Shown here piece after piece: positions 49,770-61,372 of a stretch of 64,000 bases of DNA. A model generated the notes under the pieces. That model was given only the letters and a program-made list of their open reading frames with translations, was not told the origin of the DNA and did no database searches. The position numbers and the translations under genes were made by a program. Positions within the stretch are counted from its first letter, which is position 1. Each line of letters starts with the position of its first letter. Source of the DNA: Ophioderma brevispina (taxonomy: Eukaryota; Echinodermata; Ophiuroidea; Amphilepidida; Ophiodermatidae); NCBI GenBank assembly GCA_023653785.1, contig JAMKCH010035364.1:124001-188000 (forward strand), written 5' to 3'.

Positions 49770-52700
49770 AAATACCTATGGCTAATGGGGAAAAACAGGT
49801 CACAAAGTTCTGTACATTTCCCGTTTGCTTTTTTGCACCCACAACATCCATTGCAACCACTGTTTAACTCTACACTGCACTTTACAAGTTCAATGCAAGC
49901 TTTGGAAGATGAAAGGAAGGTAATCCAGAGGGAATCCAATGTTTTTCCCCTGCCTGTGTCCACCCCCATCCCTGGTGATGAGGGTGTGGGTGTGGTTGTT
50001 GCTTGGGCAATTCACTGGTGGTCCAGAGAATACCAGGCCTGGTAGGTGACACGCTTTATATGTTGTAGTAGATCATCCTGGGGTGGGTGGGAGGAATGTC
50101 TTCCATGGACTTGTTCTTTGGCAGAACCAACTCCTCCTTAATTGCATCATTGATAGTCTCAAGGTACAAGCCCTGGTCATGAAGTACCAATTACATAGCG
50201 TTCCAAAAGCCCTGAAATGAGGGGGATTCCTGATCCACTGAAGCAAAAGGCTTGAGTGCCGTGTAAGTAAAAGCTTGGGTTACTACATCAGGGTAAACAA
50301 TTCAGGCTTCCACTGTGATTTCTTACCCTTTTCGGAAGAAGGTGATGTAGTGTCCAGAGCCCATGAAACTGTGAAATACAGGACGAGGGCTAGTAGAGAT
50401 TCTGTTTTTTACCAAGAGCATTGAAGATGTTATAATAAAACATGTAGTATGAAAAAAAATGTTGGGGCCGATACCAAAAGCAACCCAGAATGTATGCTGA
50501 TGGATTCAAGTTGACGATGGTGCAATTTTTACCAATGAGGATCACCAAAACATCAGTGGTCCTCAGGCGTCCTGGCATGTAGTAGAACCAATTTTCTAAA
50601 CGCATCCTGTGATGATAGTATCGTGTGTATCGGCTTCCTCGTGATCGCGCCTCGGACATTTGGTGGTTGATACTGTGCCCGACTACAGAAGTGCCAGATG
50701 CAATGAAGATCTCTTTCCCAATTTGGCAATTCCAATGTTGAACTTGGTAGAGAGGGAATGCAAAGAGTTCTTGTTGTTTTAGTGGGAGTCAAGCAGAGAA
50801 AGTCTTCCAGTATCCTTGATATTTCTTATTGCGAACCTCAACTTTCCGGCGACTGACTCTGCCTCGCTTTTCACGAGTGGTGACTCTTTGATACTGCTAG
50901 TGGTAAAAGTATCCCATGCAACATCAACTCTGTCAGAATTCTCTAATTGCCTTAAGATGGAGGCACAAAAACATTTTCAGGCTTACACATGGCCACATTA
51001 GCTGTGGAAAGGGATGTTACTCAGCGGCGCCATCCGGACTTGAACACAAGGTAGTTGGAAGATCTTTCTGCGTCCTTCTGCTCCAACTTCTTAATAGAAT
51101 CAGATGTAACGGAAAGCGAAGCTTGCCGACCCATCATATAATGATGGAGGGTATGGGGATTCTTGGTCGGAAGAATGCGCCATATCACCCTCGCTATGTT
51201 GTTATCACGATATAGAGTCGGGGAGAAAAGTTGCAACATTTCCATGAGCTTTGCAGTCTTCTCGGTCTGCTTTGGTGCATTCTTTCAAGGGACATTTGAA
51301 AGAGGGAGAGAGTTTTTTCCTGATTGGTTCATGAATAGACAGTGTGTATGGTATACAATAACAGTTCATGCAGAAATTGTTGTATGCTCCTTGCCCAAAG
51401 ATTCAATTGAGCGAACTGTGCTGACTACGAATCATCCATAACATTGCGGCTGTCCAGGCAAGGAGTTCAGGGCGGAGTGGTCTGGTTCTGGTAAGATGGG
51501 AAGCCTTAAGGAAGGAGTCCGCTGTGCCTTTTTGAAGCAACACTGCCATTGTAAGTCTGTTCGTCACCCAGAGCATCTAATTAGTCTCCAAAATGTTTTC
51601 CAATGCCAATTTTCAATAGGAGGACCCCTCCCCTCCCCCTTCCCCTCCCCCATCCTAAAAATAACCGTTTGTATTTGTCCTCACCGATGGGTAGTAGCCA
51701 GTGCCCTGAAATGAATTTGCAAGGGTTTTGAAAGAGGTGCAGAGGTCCATTTGCAAATAAATGGTACCGACCTGATTAAGGAATTCGTGTAGTTTGGCCG
51801 TGTAGCATGTTCATCCCATGTTTGACCATGGCTACTGTAGCTGCTTACTCACAGAAAAAAGTGGTAAGAGAATGAATGAGGGGCTTCTCTTACGGTTTTA
51901 AGCGATTGTTTTTAGAAGAGGAAGTGGAAAGCTGCCCAAGCCACATTGTCACCTTTTGCTCTAATTCCATTGTTCTAGTAGGACGAATCGCATTGCTCCA
52001 CCCACTGCTTATCTTTGATCTGTTGCTTCTTGTAGATGGGCTCTCTACTCTCTCAATTAGGTGATCCTCTGGAACCGATACACTGGTTTTGGAAGAAGGC
52101 AAGCCGCTTGCACCAGCTGTTATGGTCAGGTATGTGTGGTCATCTGAATAATAGATGAAGGGAGGCTAAGTGCATTCTGGTTGCATTCCATATTAGCCTT
52201 GGTCGGAGGCTGACACACACTGATTGCAGTGCCATGGAAAAGAATCTGTGGCGGTTTAGGAATTGATGGATTGTGGTCTATGTTGTCTAGGACACCAAAC
52301 ATAAACAGCCATGACCCGTAAAATGGGGAAGGAACAAACAAAATCCTTTTCCTCAAAATCATTGCAGACAGTAGTAGCAAGCTGGGGTTCAACCTGTAGA
52401 AACCCGAGCATAGCTTACACTGAGACCTAAATTAAGTCATAAAACTGGGTGATCAACTTCGGTGGGTCTTGGTCTGTGTATGAATATTATTTCCTATATA
52501 CCAAAAGGGCAGTGGGTGCTCATCATGGTCTGTGGAATGGCGAGACGTTGCTGCAGCTGATGATCTGTCCTTAAAGTTGAAAAGGATAATAGTGAGACAT
52601 GCCTGCGAATCTTAGTACTTTGGTCCTTTTTAAATTGGCCTCCGATTAAACATCATGGATACAGAGAGATTAAGGTTGACAGCGTTGACTCCTGTGCACA

Positions 52701-52870
52701 TAGAAGGCAAGGAACATTGAAGTGAAAGTGGAAGCCAAATGAAATGAAAGATTTCCTTGCAAATAATTCTGGCGGATTTCTTTAGCAAGGATGAGGCATA
52801 CACGCCTTCGTAATCACATGTAAATGCCCCCTTAAGTAGATCCTGCATTCCCTGTTTGGAAAGCAAAGTA
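49770..52870 (-). pseudogene. Decayed gene of a widespread transposon-linked family of unknown function
   Basis: Minus-strand fragments follow the order of a protein type often seen in invertebrate genomes. From 52340 down they give GVLDNIDHNPS, FHGTAISVCQPPTKANM; near 51060, IKKLEQKDAE; at 50640-50510, a split EADTR motif, then TTDVLVILIGKN; at 50480-50320, VAFGIGPN-like, VFHSFMGSGHYITFFRKGKK (the counterpart of a GCDTTS-type block) in shifted frames; and at 49960-49775, a Cys-rich end (ELVKCSVELNSGCNGCCGCK, then KCTELC). Frame shifts and stops are frequent. The alternating acidic blocks could fit a PIN/XPG-type nuclease fold, but that is inference from motif layout and remembered relatives. 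No transposase core was identified separately. Confidence 0.65.
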
Positions 52871-52993
52871 TATTGTTTTTCCCATCAGTCTGTTTTAATG
52901 AGCATGCAGGAAACTGTTCCAATTACTTGGTTTTTGTAAAACGGAACTTTCTTTTGATCTCTTTTTGGGGATACCGAGGAGTCTTGGTGCAAG

Positions 52994-53522
52994 TGCCCTC
53001 ATCAGATGATCCTTTGTGACTCACAGGTACTGGTATGACCTCAGACAATTATTATCGCTATTAACAACTAGAAGATTAAGCGCGGTAATGCCTCTTTAAA
53101 TGACTCTTTCAACCATATTAAAGCAATTTACATGATTTTGGCGGCCATTTTGGAAAAGCGGCCCTCTATCAGATTGTCCTTGTGACTCCACAGATACTGT
53201 ATGACCTCAGACAATATTATCATATAAACGTACTAGTAGATTAGCTTCTAAGGGACTCTTTAAAAATGACGTTTTCCCCCCATATAAGCCATTACATGAT
53301 GTTGGCGGCCATTTTGAAAAAGGCATTGTGCCACTCTATCAGTGATCCTGGTGACTCACAGATACCTTGTATGACCTCAGACAGACAACTATTATCACTA
53401 TTAACTACTAGCAGATTAGCTTGCAAGGGACTCTTAAATTAAATGATTTTTTCCCCAACCCATAATAAGCCATTTTACATGATTTTGGCGGGCCATTTTG
53501 AAAAACGCCCTCTTCTACCTAC
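52994..53522 (+). repeat. Three tandem subterminal repeats of about 165-180 bp
   Basis: Three units each contain TGACTC(C)ACAGRTAC, TATGACCTCAGACA, AGATTAG, GACTCTTTAAA-like, ACATGATKTTGGCGGCCATTTTG. The GGCGGCCATTTT blocks lie at 53140, 53304 and about 53487. Two inverted counterparts (AAAATGGCCGCC at 49462 and 49637) lie 175 bp apart near the other end of the same element, so these are likely transposase-binding subterminal repeats. Confidence 0.8.
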
Positions 53523-54331
53523 AGGAGTGACACGAATTTGGGCTACCATTTCCAATTGATAGTAAGGACCTAAGGAAGTGCCACAAAAAAAAAAGTTGAT
53601 GCTTTTGTGTCCGACCCTTCGAATATCATGAAAAATTGTTGTTAACGGACCTGACTATAAAGGCAGATGATGCAATTTGAAGATAATTAAAGGGTTTATT
53701 CAACCAATGACACCAGTGAAAAAGTTAGAGAGGCAAAACATTTGCAAAACTCTAATAATATTATTATTATTTGTATACCACAATGGTGAAAGTATTGAGA
53801 GACAACACTTTTGTAAACAATCTAATAATATTACTATTTATTTGAATGACTTTATTTAAAAATTACAAAAAAAACTGGATATATGCAATAATAATAATGA
53901 AGCACGCAATAAAACTAACAACAAAAAGATGAGATCACAATTGCAAAAGCAAGTAAGTCCGGATAGGAGAATGGCCAATCAATGCCCAAACCACAGAAAC
54001 GAGCTTCTTATCGTGTGGTCACAGACACAATGTACCAATACAAATGAGAAAAAAAGTATAATGGCTATTCATTATCAAAATATATAAAGCCCAACCAAAC
54101 ATATGCCCTACCAAAACTGGTTACAAGGAGAGAGAAAATGAACATTGCTGGGGAAACAAATACCTAAAACACATTTACAATTGCTTAAATTTATAAAAGT
54201 AGGTAGATACTGGCAATGTGTAATTAGATGGTATTTCTACCGGAGAAATACAGGCGAAACAAACATGGAGAATGAAGAAAAAAATCATTGTGATTGGGTA
54301 TTACCTCTATACTCTCCAAAACTTTACTCTA

Positions 54332-55480
54332 CAGGTGAGTAAAAAAAACCCTACATCAGAAATAAAAAAAAAAATAAAACTACTTACGAATGTTTTTGTT
54401 CAAATGTTTTGGTATGGTTATAAGAAGGATAAACAGGCTTTTCAGAAAACGTTTATTATTTTGGTGTCATTGGACTTTGGAAGGAAAAAGAATTACACCT
54501 ATTTTGGCTTGAGAGACTTACCAAAATCCTGTTTGGCGATTTTGAGGACAACCAAAGATGCATCGCTTACATAGAGTAAAAATGTCTTTCGTCAGTGATT
54601 CGAGTACAAACATTTAACACAAATTATTGTAAACATTAGAAGGGGAGAGTAATTGACGGATTGTAAAAAATAATATCCCAGAGATATACAAAAAAAAGGC
54701 TATAAGTAAAAAAAGATGTTGATTTTCCCAAATAAGAAATTCAAGATAGCTGAAGACCACAAGGTTTTTACTTTGGTTCACTAAGATATCATGGTTTTAA
54801 CCTACAACTTGGGAGCAAAAGTGAACCATAGAAAGTTGTGTATTCCGTTGAAAAAACAGCAGTGCGATATTGAATTTTAAGTTTTTAATCGATTTTAGTT
54901 ACAAGAAAACGTCAGCTTTAGTTCTTCTGCAATTATGGACGCTGAGTACACGGTATTTGTGCAAAATAATTACCTTATAGAGATGTAAACAAAAAATCTC
55001 GGGAGCAGTTTCATTAGGTTCATGAAACTGAGACATTTGATCTATGGAGTGATTTCAATAACTGACTATTTATGAGGAACAATGGATAAATTTAATTTTT
55101 TTGAAGATATTTTACTTATTAATTATGTCACACAATAGACCATTTTATGCAAAACTGATATGTTTTTGTCGATATTAGAAACATACCAACTGAATGACAT
55201 ATGGAATTGGTCTCTGTAAATGTGTTATGGTACACGTCGGTGTCAGTCTCTCGCATTGTATGGCTTGAAATCGGGACCACCAAACTGAATCTTTAGGGCT
55301 CTCCGCAAAATTGACAGAGTTTCTGAACCCAAAAGTCCGAACAGGACAAGAACAAATTAAAAATCTTCTGATAGCTGTTTATCTCTCTAAACAACCACAG
55401 CAAACATTGAAGCAAAAAAAATAACGTTTAACCTATGAAGAAAAAATATTTCCTGAATGTAGGGTTTATGACTCACACTG
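54332..55480. mobile_element. Mariner-type MITE inserted in copy B, TA-flanked
   Basis: Copy A has CTCTAGTTGCAC; copy B has TA (54330-54331), then CAGGTGAGTAAAAAAAACCC ... GGGTTTATGACTCACACTG, then TA (55481-55482). The terminal inverted repeats cover about 28 bases. 1,149 bp, no coding capacity. The end resembles the CAGGGTGAGTC termini at 10008 and 33232. Confidence 0.85.
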
Positions 55481-55614
55481 TAGTTTGCACGAAATCAAAA
55501 GAAGCTGGTATGAAACAATTAAAAATAATAAGCAGGCAAGTCTTTTTTGAATCATGAAAGATCCCAAGTCGAACTATATATGGTCAAGTAGGAGAAGTTG
55601 GGAATAGGATGAGA

Positions 55615-56170
55615 GAAGCCACGTTGGTCCAGTGGAAAGTGCAGCACTCGTATTAATTAGACCGGGACAGTTCGAGCCTCGCCGTGGCCAAAGTGTGCAT
55701 GTGGCATATACTTAGCCTCAATTGCACTCGTTAGTGCTAACCCAAGCGACAAAATGGTAGAGCTGTTGGGGTGCTGTAATGAGTGATATTACAATATATA
55801 ATACTTCTGATAGGATTGTGCGCTTAGCCAGCTGCCATCTAGATGAAGCCAAATGATTTGTGACGATTCTGATGGCAGCGTAATTATTGGCAATAAGGCG
55901 TATTTCGACTTTGTGTGTAGTGCTATATAATAATGGTTTGTTAGTATTATTAGAGTGGATGATAATCTGCATTTGAGAAATTGTGAAAAAAAAGGGACTC
56001 CTTGATGAGGAGACCAAAAATACAAAAGCACAATAGGTAATGTGGGGCAAGATGAGCGCTTTATAATAGGTGTAAAAAAATTGCATACAATTACCCACTC
56101 CATCACACCACGCACGCACGCCACACACGCACACAAACACACACACCACACACCACACACAAACACTCTT
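55615..56170 (+). mobile_element. tRNA-derived SINE (copy B) with LINE-like remains
   Basis: Counterpart of 43103-43620. Box A GGTCCAGTGG (55625-55634) and box B GTTCGAGCCTC (about 55670-55680) are closer to the tRNA consensus than in copy A (AATCGAGCCTC). A CA-rich tract at 56095-56166 ends it. Confidence 0.55.
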
Positions 56171-57020
56171 GTTTGCAAATAAAATATTAGTAATCCGTAG
56201 ATTGCACATCATTTTGCGTCCAACCTGGATACGACTAAAAAAATAGCCAGTCAATTGATGTGGGTTCTTCATTTTTAATTATTGTAACTTGTTATTTGTT
56301 AAAAAAAACAAAGCCGTTGTGTTGTATAAAACTGCGGTTCAATATAGAATACAATTACGTTTTTGTTAACATTCTATATAGAAATAAATGACCTGTCCTT
56401 CCAATATCAGTCGGATCTCCCTAATTAATTTTCATCTTCTGCTATTATGCATTCTTGTATGGAAACGCCGTATATCTGGTTATTGTCATTTACGGGATTA
56501 TTTCCCCTCGGACTCGTCGAAATACTGGAAACACATCCAATAATCCCTTCACTATTAATGATACGCTTTCATCAGGACATGTAGACAATGCAAGCCCAAT
56601 ATTTAACTATAATGAAGGATGGAAAAGATCAGTGTTCATCATTTGCCAAAATAATATTGATTCGCATCATGAAATGAAATTGCATATTGGGGAAAATAAC
56701 TCGTAACAAGAACACATTGAAATAAAATACTGGACTAGCTTTATTAAAGTTGGTTACAGAATTGACAAAGAAAGAAAAGAGACGAGAGGAGAGAGAGAGA
56801 TGTGAGAGAAAGAAAAGAGAGGCAGAGAGAGAAGAGAGGAAGAGAGGAGGAGATGAGAAGGCAATTAAATGCGGATTTTTTTTTTTGTTGGGGGGGGGCA
56901 TATGCTTGACTATTACCAAAATGTGAGGACTATAGCTAAGCTGAAATCGGATCTACTTCGTGGAACAAAACAAAAAATCACAACTTGTAATAAAAATTCC
57001 GGATTCCGTAATTTTTGTAT

Positions 57021-57934
57021 CAGATCTATGGGTAGTAGGGGTCAATGGGGGCAATTCGTGACGTGTGAGAGGCAGAGCAATCATTCTCAGTGGATTTGTC
57101 CCCTATGAAGGTTAATGACAAATTTGCGGGGGGTGCCCCTCGAGAAAGGGTGCGAATCCATGAGGGGGGAAATTCATAAGACAAGGGTTTCAAATGAAAA
57201 ATGCTTAGACTGCTGTAAAAAGGTAACAAAGTGGTTGTCTTGTTACAAGGATGAAAAAAAGGTATAGTTTGTTACACTTACAAAATTGTGGTTATGGAGA
57301 TATAACCCAAAATGTCAACGGTCATCACGAAAGGTTAAATCTTAAATATTGCTCCAATTTTTAAAAAATGGGCTCAAATTGTTCATCTTTCCTCGGATGA
57401 CTGCAACAAAAAACATTTGGCACCGTCTCATATATTTTTAAACTTCGGAGATCAATAGAGGTCAATGGGGCTGGACCTTGTTGTCATTTATCTCGATAAT
57501 ATATAAACAAAACAAATGAGAGTGTCAAATTCTTTTGTTGCAATCATGTTGGAAAGGTTAACATTTGGAGACCATTTTTAAAGACTCCGGTTGCAATATT
57601 AAGATTTTTAACCTTTGTTGGGACCTTGACATTTGACGAATGCTGTCTTATAAACGGTAACACTTACCTTGCAGGTAGTACCAAATTGATACTTTTTTAA
57701 TCCTTTTGTAACAAGAAGAACACTTTGGTTGACCTTTTTTAAAGCATCCACGCATTTTTCATTTTTGACGCCTGTTATTATGAATTTTTCCACCTCCTGG
57801 ATTCCGCCCACAACTTTTACAGAGGGGCACCCCCGCTAAAGTATCATTAAACTTATAGAAGACAAATCCAACTGGCGAAAGAAATGATTGCTGTCGCTCT
57901 CCAAGGTGGAATGCCCCAAATGACCAACTAACTG
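57021..57934. mobile_element. Inverted-repeat element inserted in copy B
   Basis: Absent from copy A at 44335-44365. The left part (GGTCAATGGGGGCA, GAGCAATCATTCTC, GTGGATTTGTCCCCTAT, GCGGGGGGTGCCCCTC, 57040-57142) pairs with the right part (GAGGGGCACCCCCGC, AAATCCAACT, GATTGCTGTCGCTCTC, TGCCCCAAATGACC, 57824-57925). It starts CAG and ends CTG; the flanking bases are disturbed, so the target duplication is unclear. Non-coding. Confidence 0.7.
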
Positions 57935-60658
57935 TTTAAATGTTTACTACATCAATCAACAAAATCCAGATTCAGATCGAACCTTGGAATTGAGCGTCTT
58001 TATGTGATTATCTTTTGGTTTATATAGTTAACTATTTAATTATTAATACAAAACACAAAAAAAACTATAATCGAAAAATCTCTGAGTTAGGCCCTTTACC
58101 ACGTAGTGGACCCATCCCAACGAAAAACCACTTTGACGTTGATTTTTTTTTTAACAAAAACTCTGGGCGCGGTATAGGGTATATCAGCACGACGACATAA
58201 TACGAAAAGAAAAGGAAAAAAGGGTTGTTAAAGATTTTTAAAAAATGGCTGTCCCTGTCCAAAAAATGGTGGGTATGACGCGGGCCAACGATTCTTCCCG
58301 CTCAAAAAATTTAAAAATCACTTGCTCGAAGGTTTTTTGTTTCAATTAAACAAAATTGCTCATATAATGTAGTAGGATATAATACAATTGACATTTAAAT
58401 TGCTGAAAATAACATTAAAAAGTTATTCAGAGAAACAATTTTTCAAGGACAAAAACAAATTTTTAATTTAGTGCAACGAAAAAAAATATTTATGCTAATT
58501 AGTTTATAAAAAAACGCCAGGGCCGATATTTGTTTTTTTTTTTTCAACACAAAAATATGCGCAACTGATATTTCGGCAATTACATAAAATCTTGGGGGGA
58601 AAATAGCCTGGTTTTTAAAACATGGCGCGCGAAAGGAGAAAAACGAAATCAATGGGTCCACACGGGCCGCTTCACACACTTTTAAATGGAATATCTAGTT
58701 TAATTCGGTCATCTCCGAAGATAAGCATAGAAAGAAAATAATTTGGTTGCACAACCCAATGCGCTTTTTTGGTATTAATAGATTGCATTTTGACCCAAGT
58801 TATGAATTTTAGATAGATAGCACTAATAAGTGTCTAAGATATTTTTGCGTTACTTGATAAGGTATATATTACTGCGTTTGTCCTTCTGTTAGTTGGTAAG
58901 GAGCATTGTCTTGGTCAATTCAGATTTGATCGCCTTGACGTTTAAACAAATAATAAACCTATCGAATAGTAGGAATACTTGTTGTGTTCCTTTTTATAAT
59001 TTTTCATTTAATTAAGTTATGTTAATCATTTATTTGATAATTATGGTAATTTATTTTAAATTAAGTTTAAAAGAATTCAAAAATATCTTTTAGAAAATTC
59101 AGCAGTATCGACGTATGTAAAAAATATATTCCAAATAACTTGTTGCTACTAAAACCTTTAATATAATTTGCTGGACAAAAGAAAAACAAAACAAAAAAAT
59201 CCCCTCTTTCCACCAATGTTAAAGTGCAATTTCTATGCATTTTACACGATTCAGTGGCTTAATATTGTTTAGAAAGCTCCGTCTGGTGACCCCTAAAAAG
59301 GTTAAAACAATCTCTGGCAAATGTATCAATATTGCGTCCAGCCATTAATTAAAAACATATTGTCAACAGTAAAGTCAATGTTATCTGTACATTTGTACTA
59401 AGTCTTGAACTCAAACTGCGGGATATTAAGATTTGAAGATGAAAGTGTCGCTATTCTGATATTGGGAATGTTAAAAAATATTGAAAAAGAGGGGGATTTT
59501 TGATAAGGAGAACCACTCACAGACAGAAACCCCTTTGAGGATCAACTTTCAGAGCACCGTTGGACAACATCCAGACCAGCTGTATAAAACGTTTGTCAAG
59601 GGTAGTCAGGTCTTTAGACCGTCGAGCGTGCATTAATGCCGTCATCAGATAATATGTCAGGGGAATAACATCAGATATAGATGTCCGAATGAGCAAACTT
59701 CTTCTCTTTCCCAAAGGAAGACAGTATCTCAAAGAATAAACAACTGTTGGTTAAAATGTATTATCTGACAGTATGATTGGCGTTGCTTGTAATATACATC
59801 TCGCAGTGATGTTTGCTTCCGCAAGTAGCCATTTTTAACCTATTGCCTGCAGTAATCGGCTCGTAGTTTGGTGGTTTAACTCTCGTGTTTACCACCCCTT
59901 TGTTCCTTTTTGCAACCCAACAATAAACCACTTCTCGGGGACGATATACATCCAACCCCGCTTTTTTTTTGGAGACAAACGTACCAAATGCCTAGGGAAA
60001 GATGTCATAATGTCCATGTCGATGTTGGTACCAATGCCTACCCATTGTGATTCCCTTTCGATTGAAATTCAAACTGAAGCACCAACATGCCTCAGTATGA
60101 ACATCAAAATAACGTCATTTCATTTAAAGTCCACAAAGCAGTAACACCATCAATTTCCATAGGAAAACTGAGCACGTATAACAGGCCGAACGTTCATTTT
60201 GCGAAAAAAAATAATTAAGAATATAAGTTTCTTGTTTAATCAGGAGGAGTTTAGTGCTATGTTGGCGAACCCAGCAGCATAGTCCCAAAAAAGTTCTTAT
60301 TAAACTATGTCAAGGATTTTCATACTTGCAATTGACTGTATGAATGCGATGGGATTCGATGTAGAGTTTTCATCAGTGAGGGTAACCAGTGAGGGAATGG
60401 GGAAAAACAGCTCCCTGCCCTGACTGACAAAGGTGGTTACACGCCTATCTCCAATCCCATCCCTTTTTCGAATACTGTTGAAGGAATATTGCACTCCCAA
60501 AGCTTAGCAGGTATGTAAATACCAGTCACAAAACTGCCACGCTAGAATGGAAATGCGTGGTAGTCTTGTGAACATGAACTGCGTTTGCCAGTCGTGCTCA
60601 CCTGTAAGAAAGCAACCTTCCCTCATCCACAAAATGAAAAACATGTTCACAATAACTG

Positions 60659-61370
60659 AATTCAGGTAATTGTCTTCAGCCAGGAAGGCCATCTACGCAT
60701 AATAAAACCGTTAAAAAGGTAATGTTAAGTGGGTTCGAAAACATTGGTGAGAGGGCGAGCACTCGTGGTTCAATACGAGAAGATCTTTATTCGCGCGATT
60801 TTCATTACTCAATTTTAATTAATTATTGACCACAGGAGACGACTAATTATTCCCATAGACGGCAAAATAAGTCTTGAAAATGTCATTTTGTTTATAAAAT
60901 ATTCATTTTTCAATCTCCTTTATCCATCGTCGATGGCAAATTTGTCATGATTCAACTGTCAAATTCCACCGTATTTAAGGATCAAATTTTAAGTGACCTT
61001 CGATGAGCACATGAAAACAAACTCACAATATTATTATTTTGGTGTTTATTATAGGCAATGATATTGTTTTCTTCATATGATTTGTCGACGGTTGCTGCCC
61101 TCATTTGCTCGTGTTTTGGGTAACACAAAATACCCAAATTATCTTAGGCTCTTCCACAATGATATTTTTAGTTTCCTGTTGCCGCCCGCCCGGTAAATGC
61201 AAGAAGATATCCCAAAATGAATTTAATTATTTTTCAAGAAATTCAATTATTTGTGTTTTCTTAAGAGTCAGATTTTGTCCAGTATTATGAATTTTTCTTA
61301 CACAAATACCTTACTATTCCAAGCAAGTTTCATCAGAAATAAATTAAATAATAAGGATTTTAAAAGAAAA
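60659..61370. other. Non-coding stretch, nothing recognised
   Basis: Begins where the tandem duplication ends. No ORF with domain character and no repeat recognised. Confidence 0.4.
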
Positions 61371-61372
61371 GT

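Larger units (their letters stand above)
49309..53657 (-). mobile_element. 4.35-kb DNA transposon, TAA target duplication, possibly Academ-like
   Basis: Copy A gives the empty site AGTAAAGGCAG; here TAA is duplicated at 49306-49308 and 53658-53660. The ends are TAGTCAGGT and ACCTGACTA, with weaker inverted similarity for about 200 bases (ACCAAAAAGCACCAA against a partner containing ACACAAAAGCATCAA). Subterminal repeats with AAAATGGCCGCC lie near both ends in inverted orientation. The interior carries a decayed minus-strand gene. A 3-bp duplication with this gene type suggests the Academ superfamily (3-4 bp duplications, XPG-type nuclease); PIF/Harbinger also makes 3-bp duplications and is not excluded. 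Confidence 0.7.
47353..60658 (+). repeat. Tandem duplication, copy B (expanded by four insertions)
   Basis: Direct repeat of 41150-47352, in blocks 47353-48373, 49090-49308, 53658-54331, 55481-57020, 57935-58095, 58616-58930 and 58931-60658. Between the blocks are elements absent from copy A: 48374-49089, 49309-53657, 54332-55480 and 57021-57934. Differences from copy A are dominated by one- to three-base indels, often in homopolymers, rather than substitutions. This fits either real divergence or low-accuracy sequence. Confidence 0.88.
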
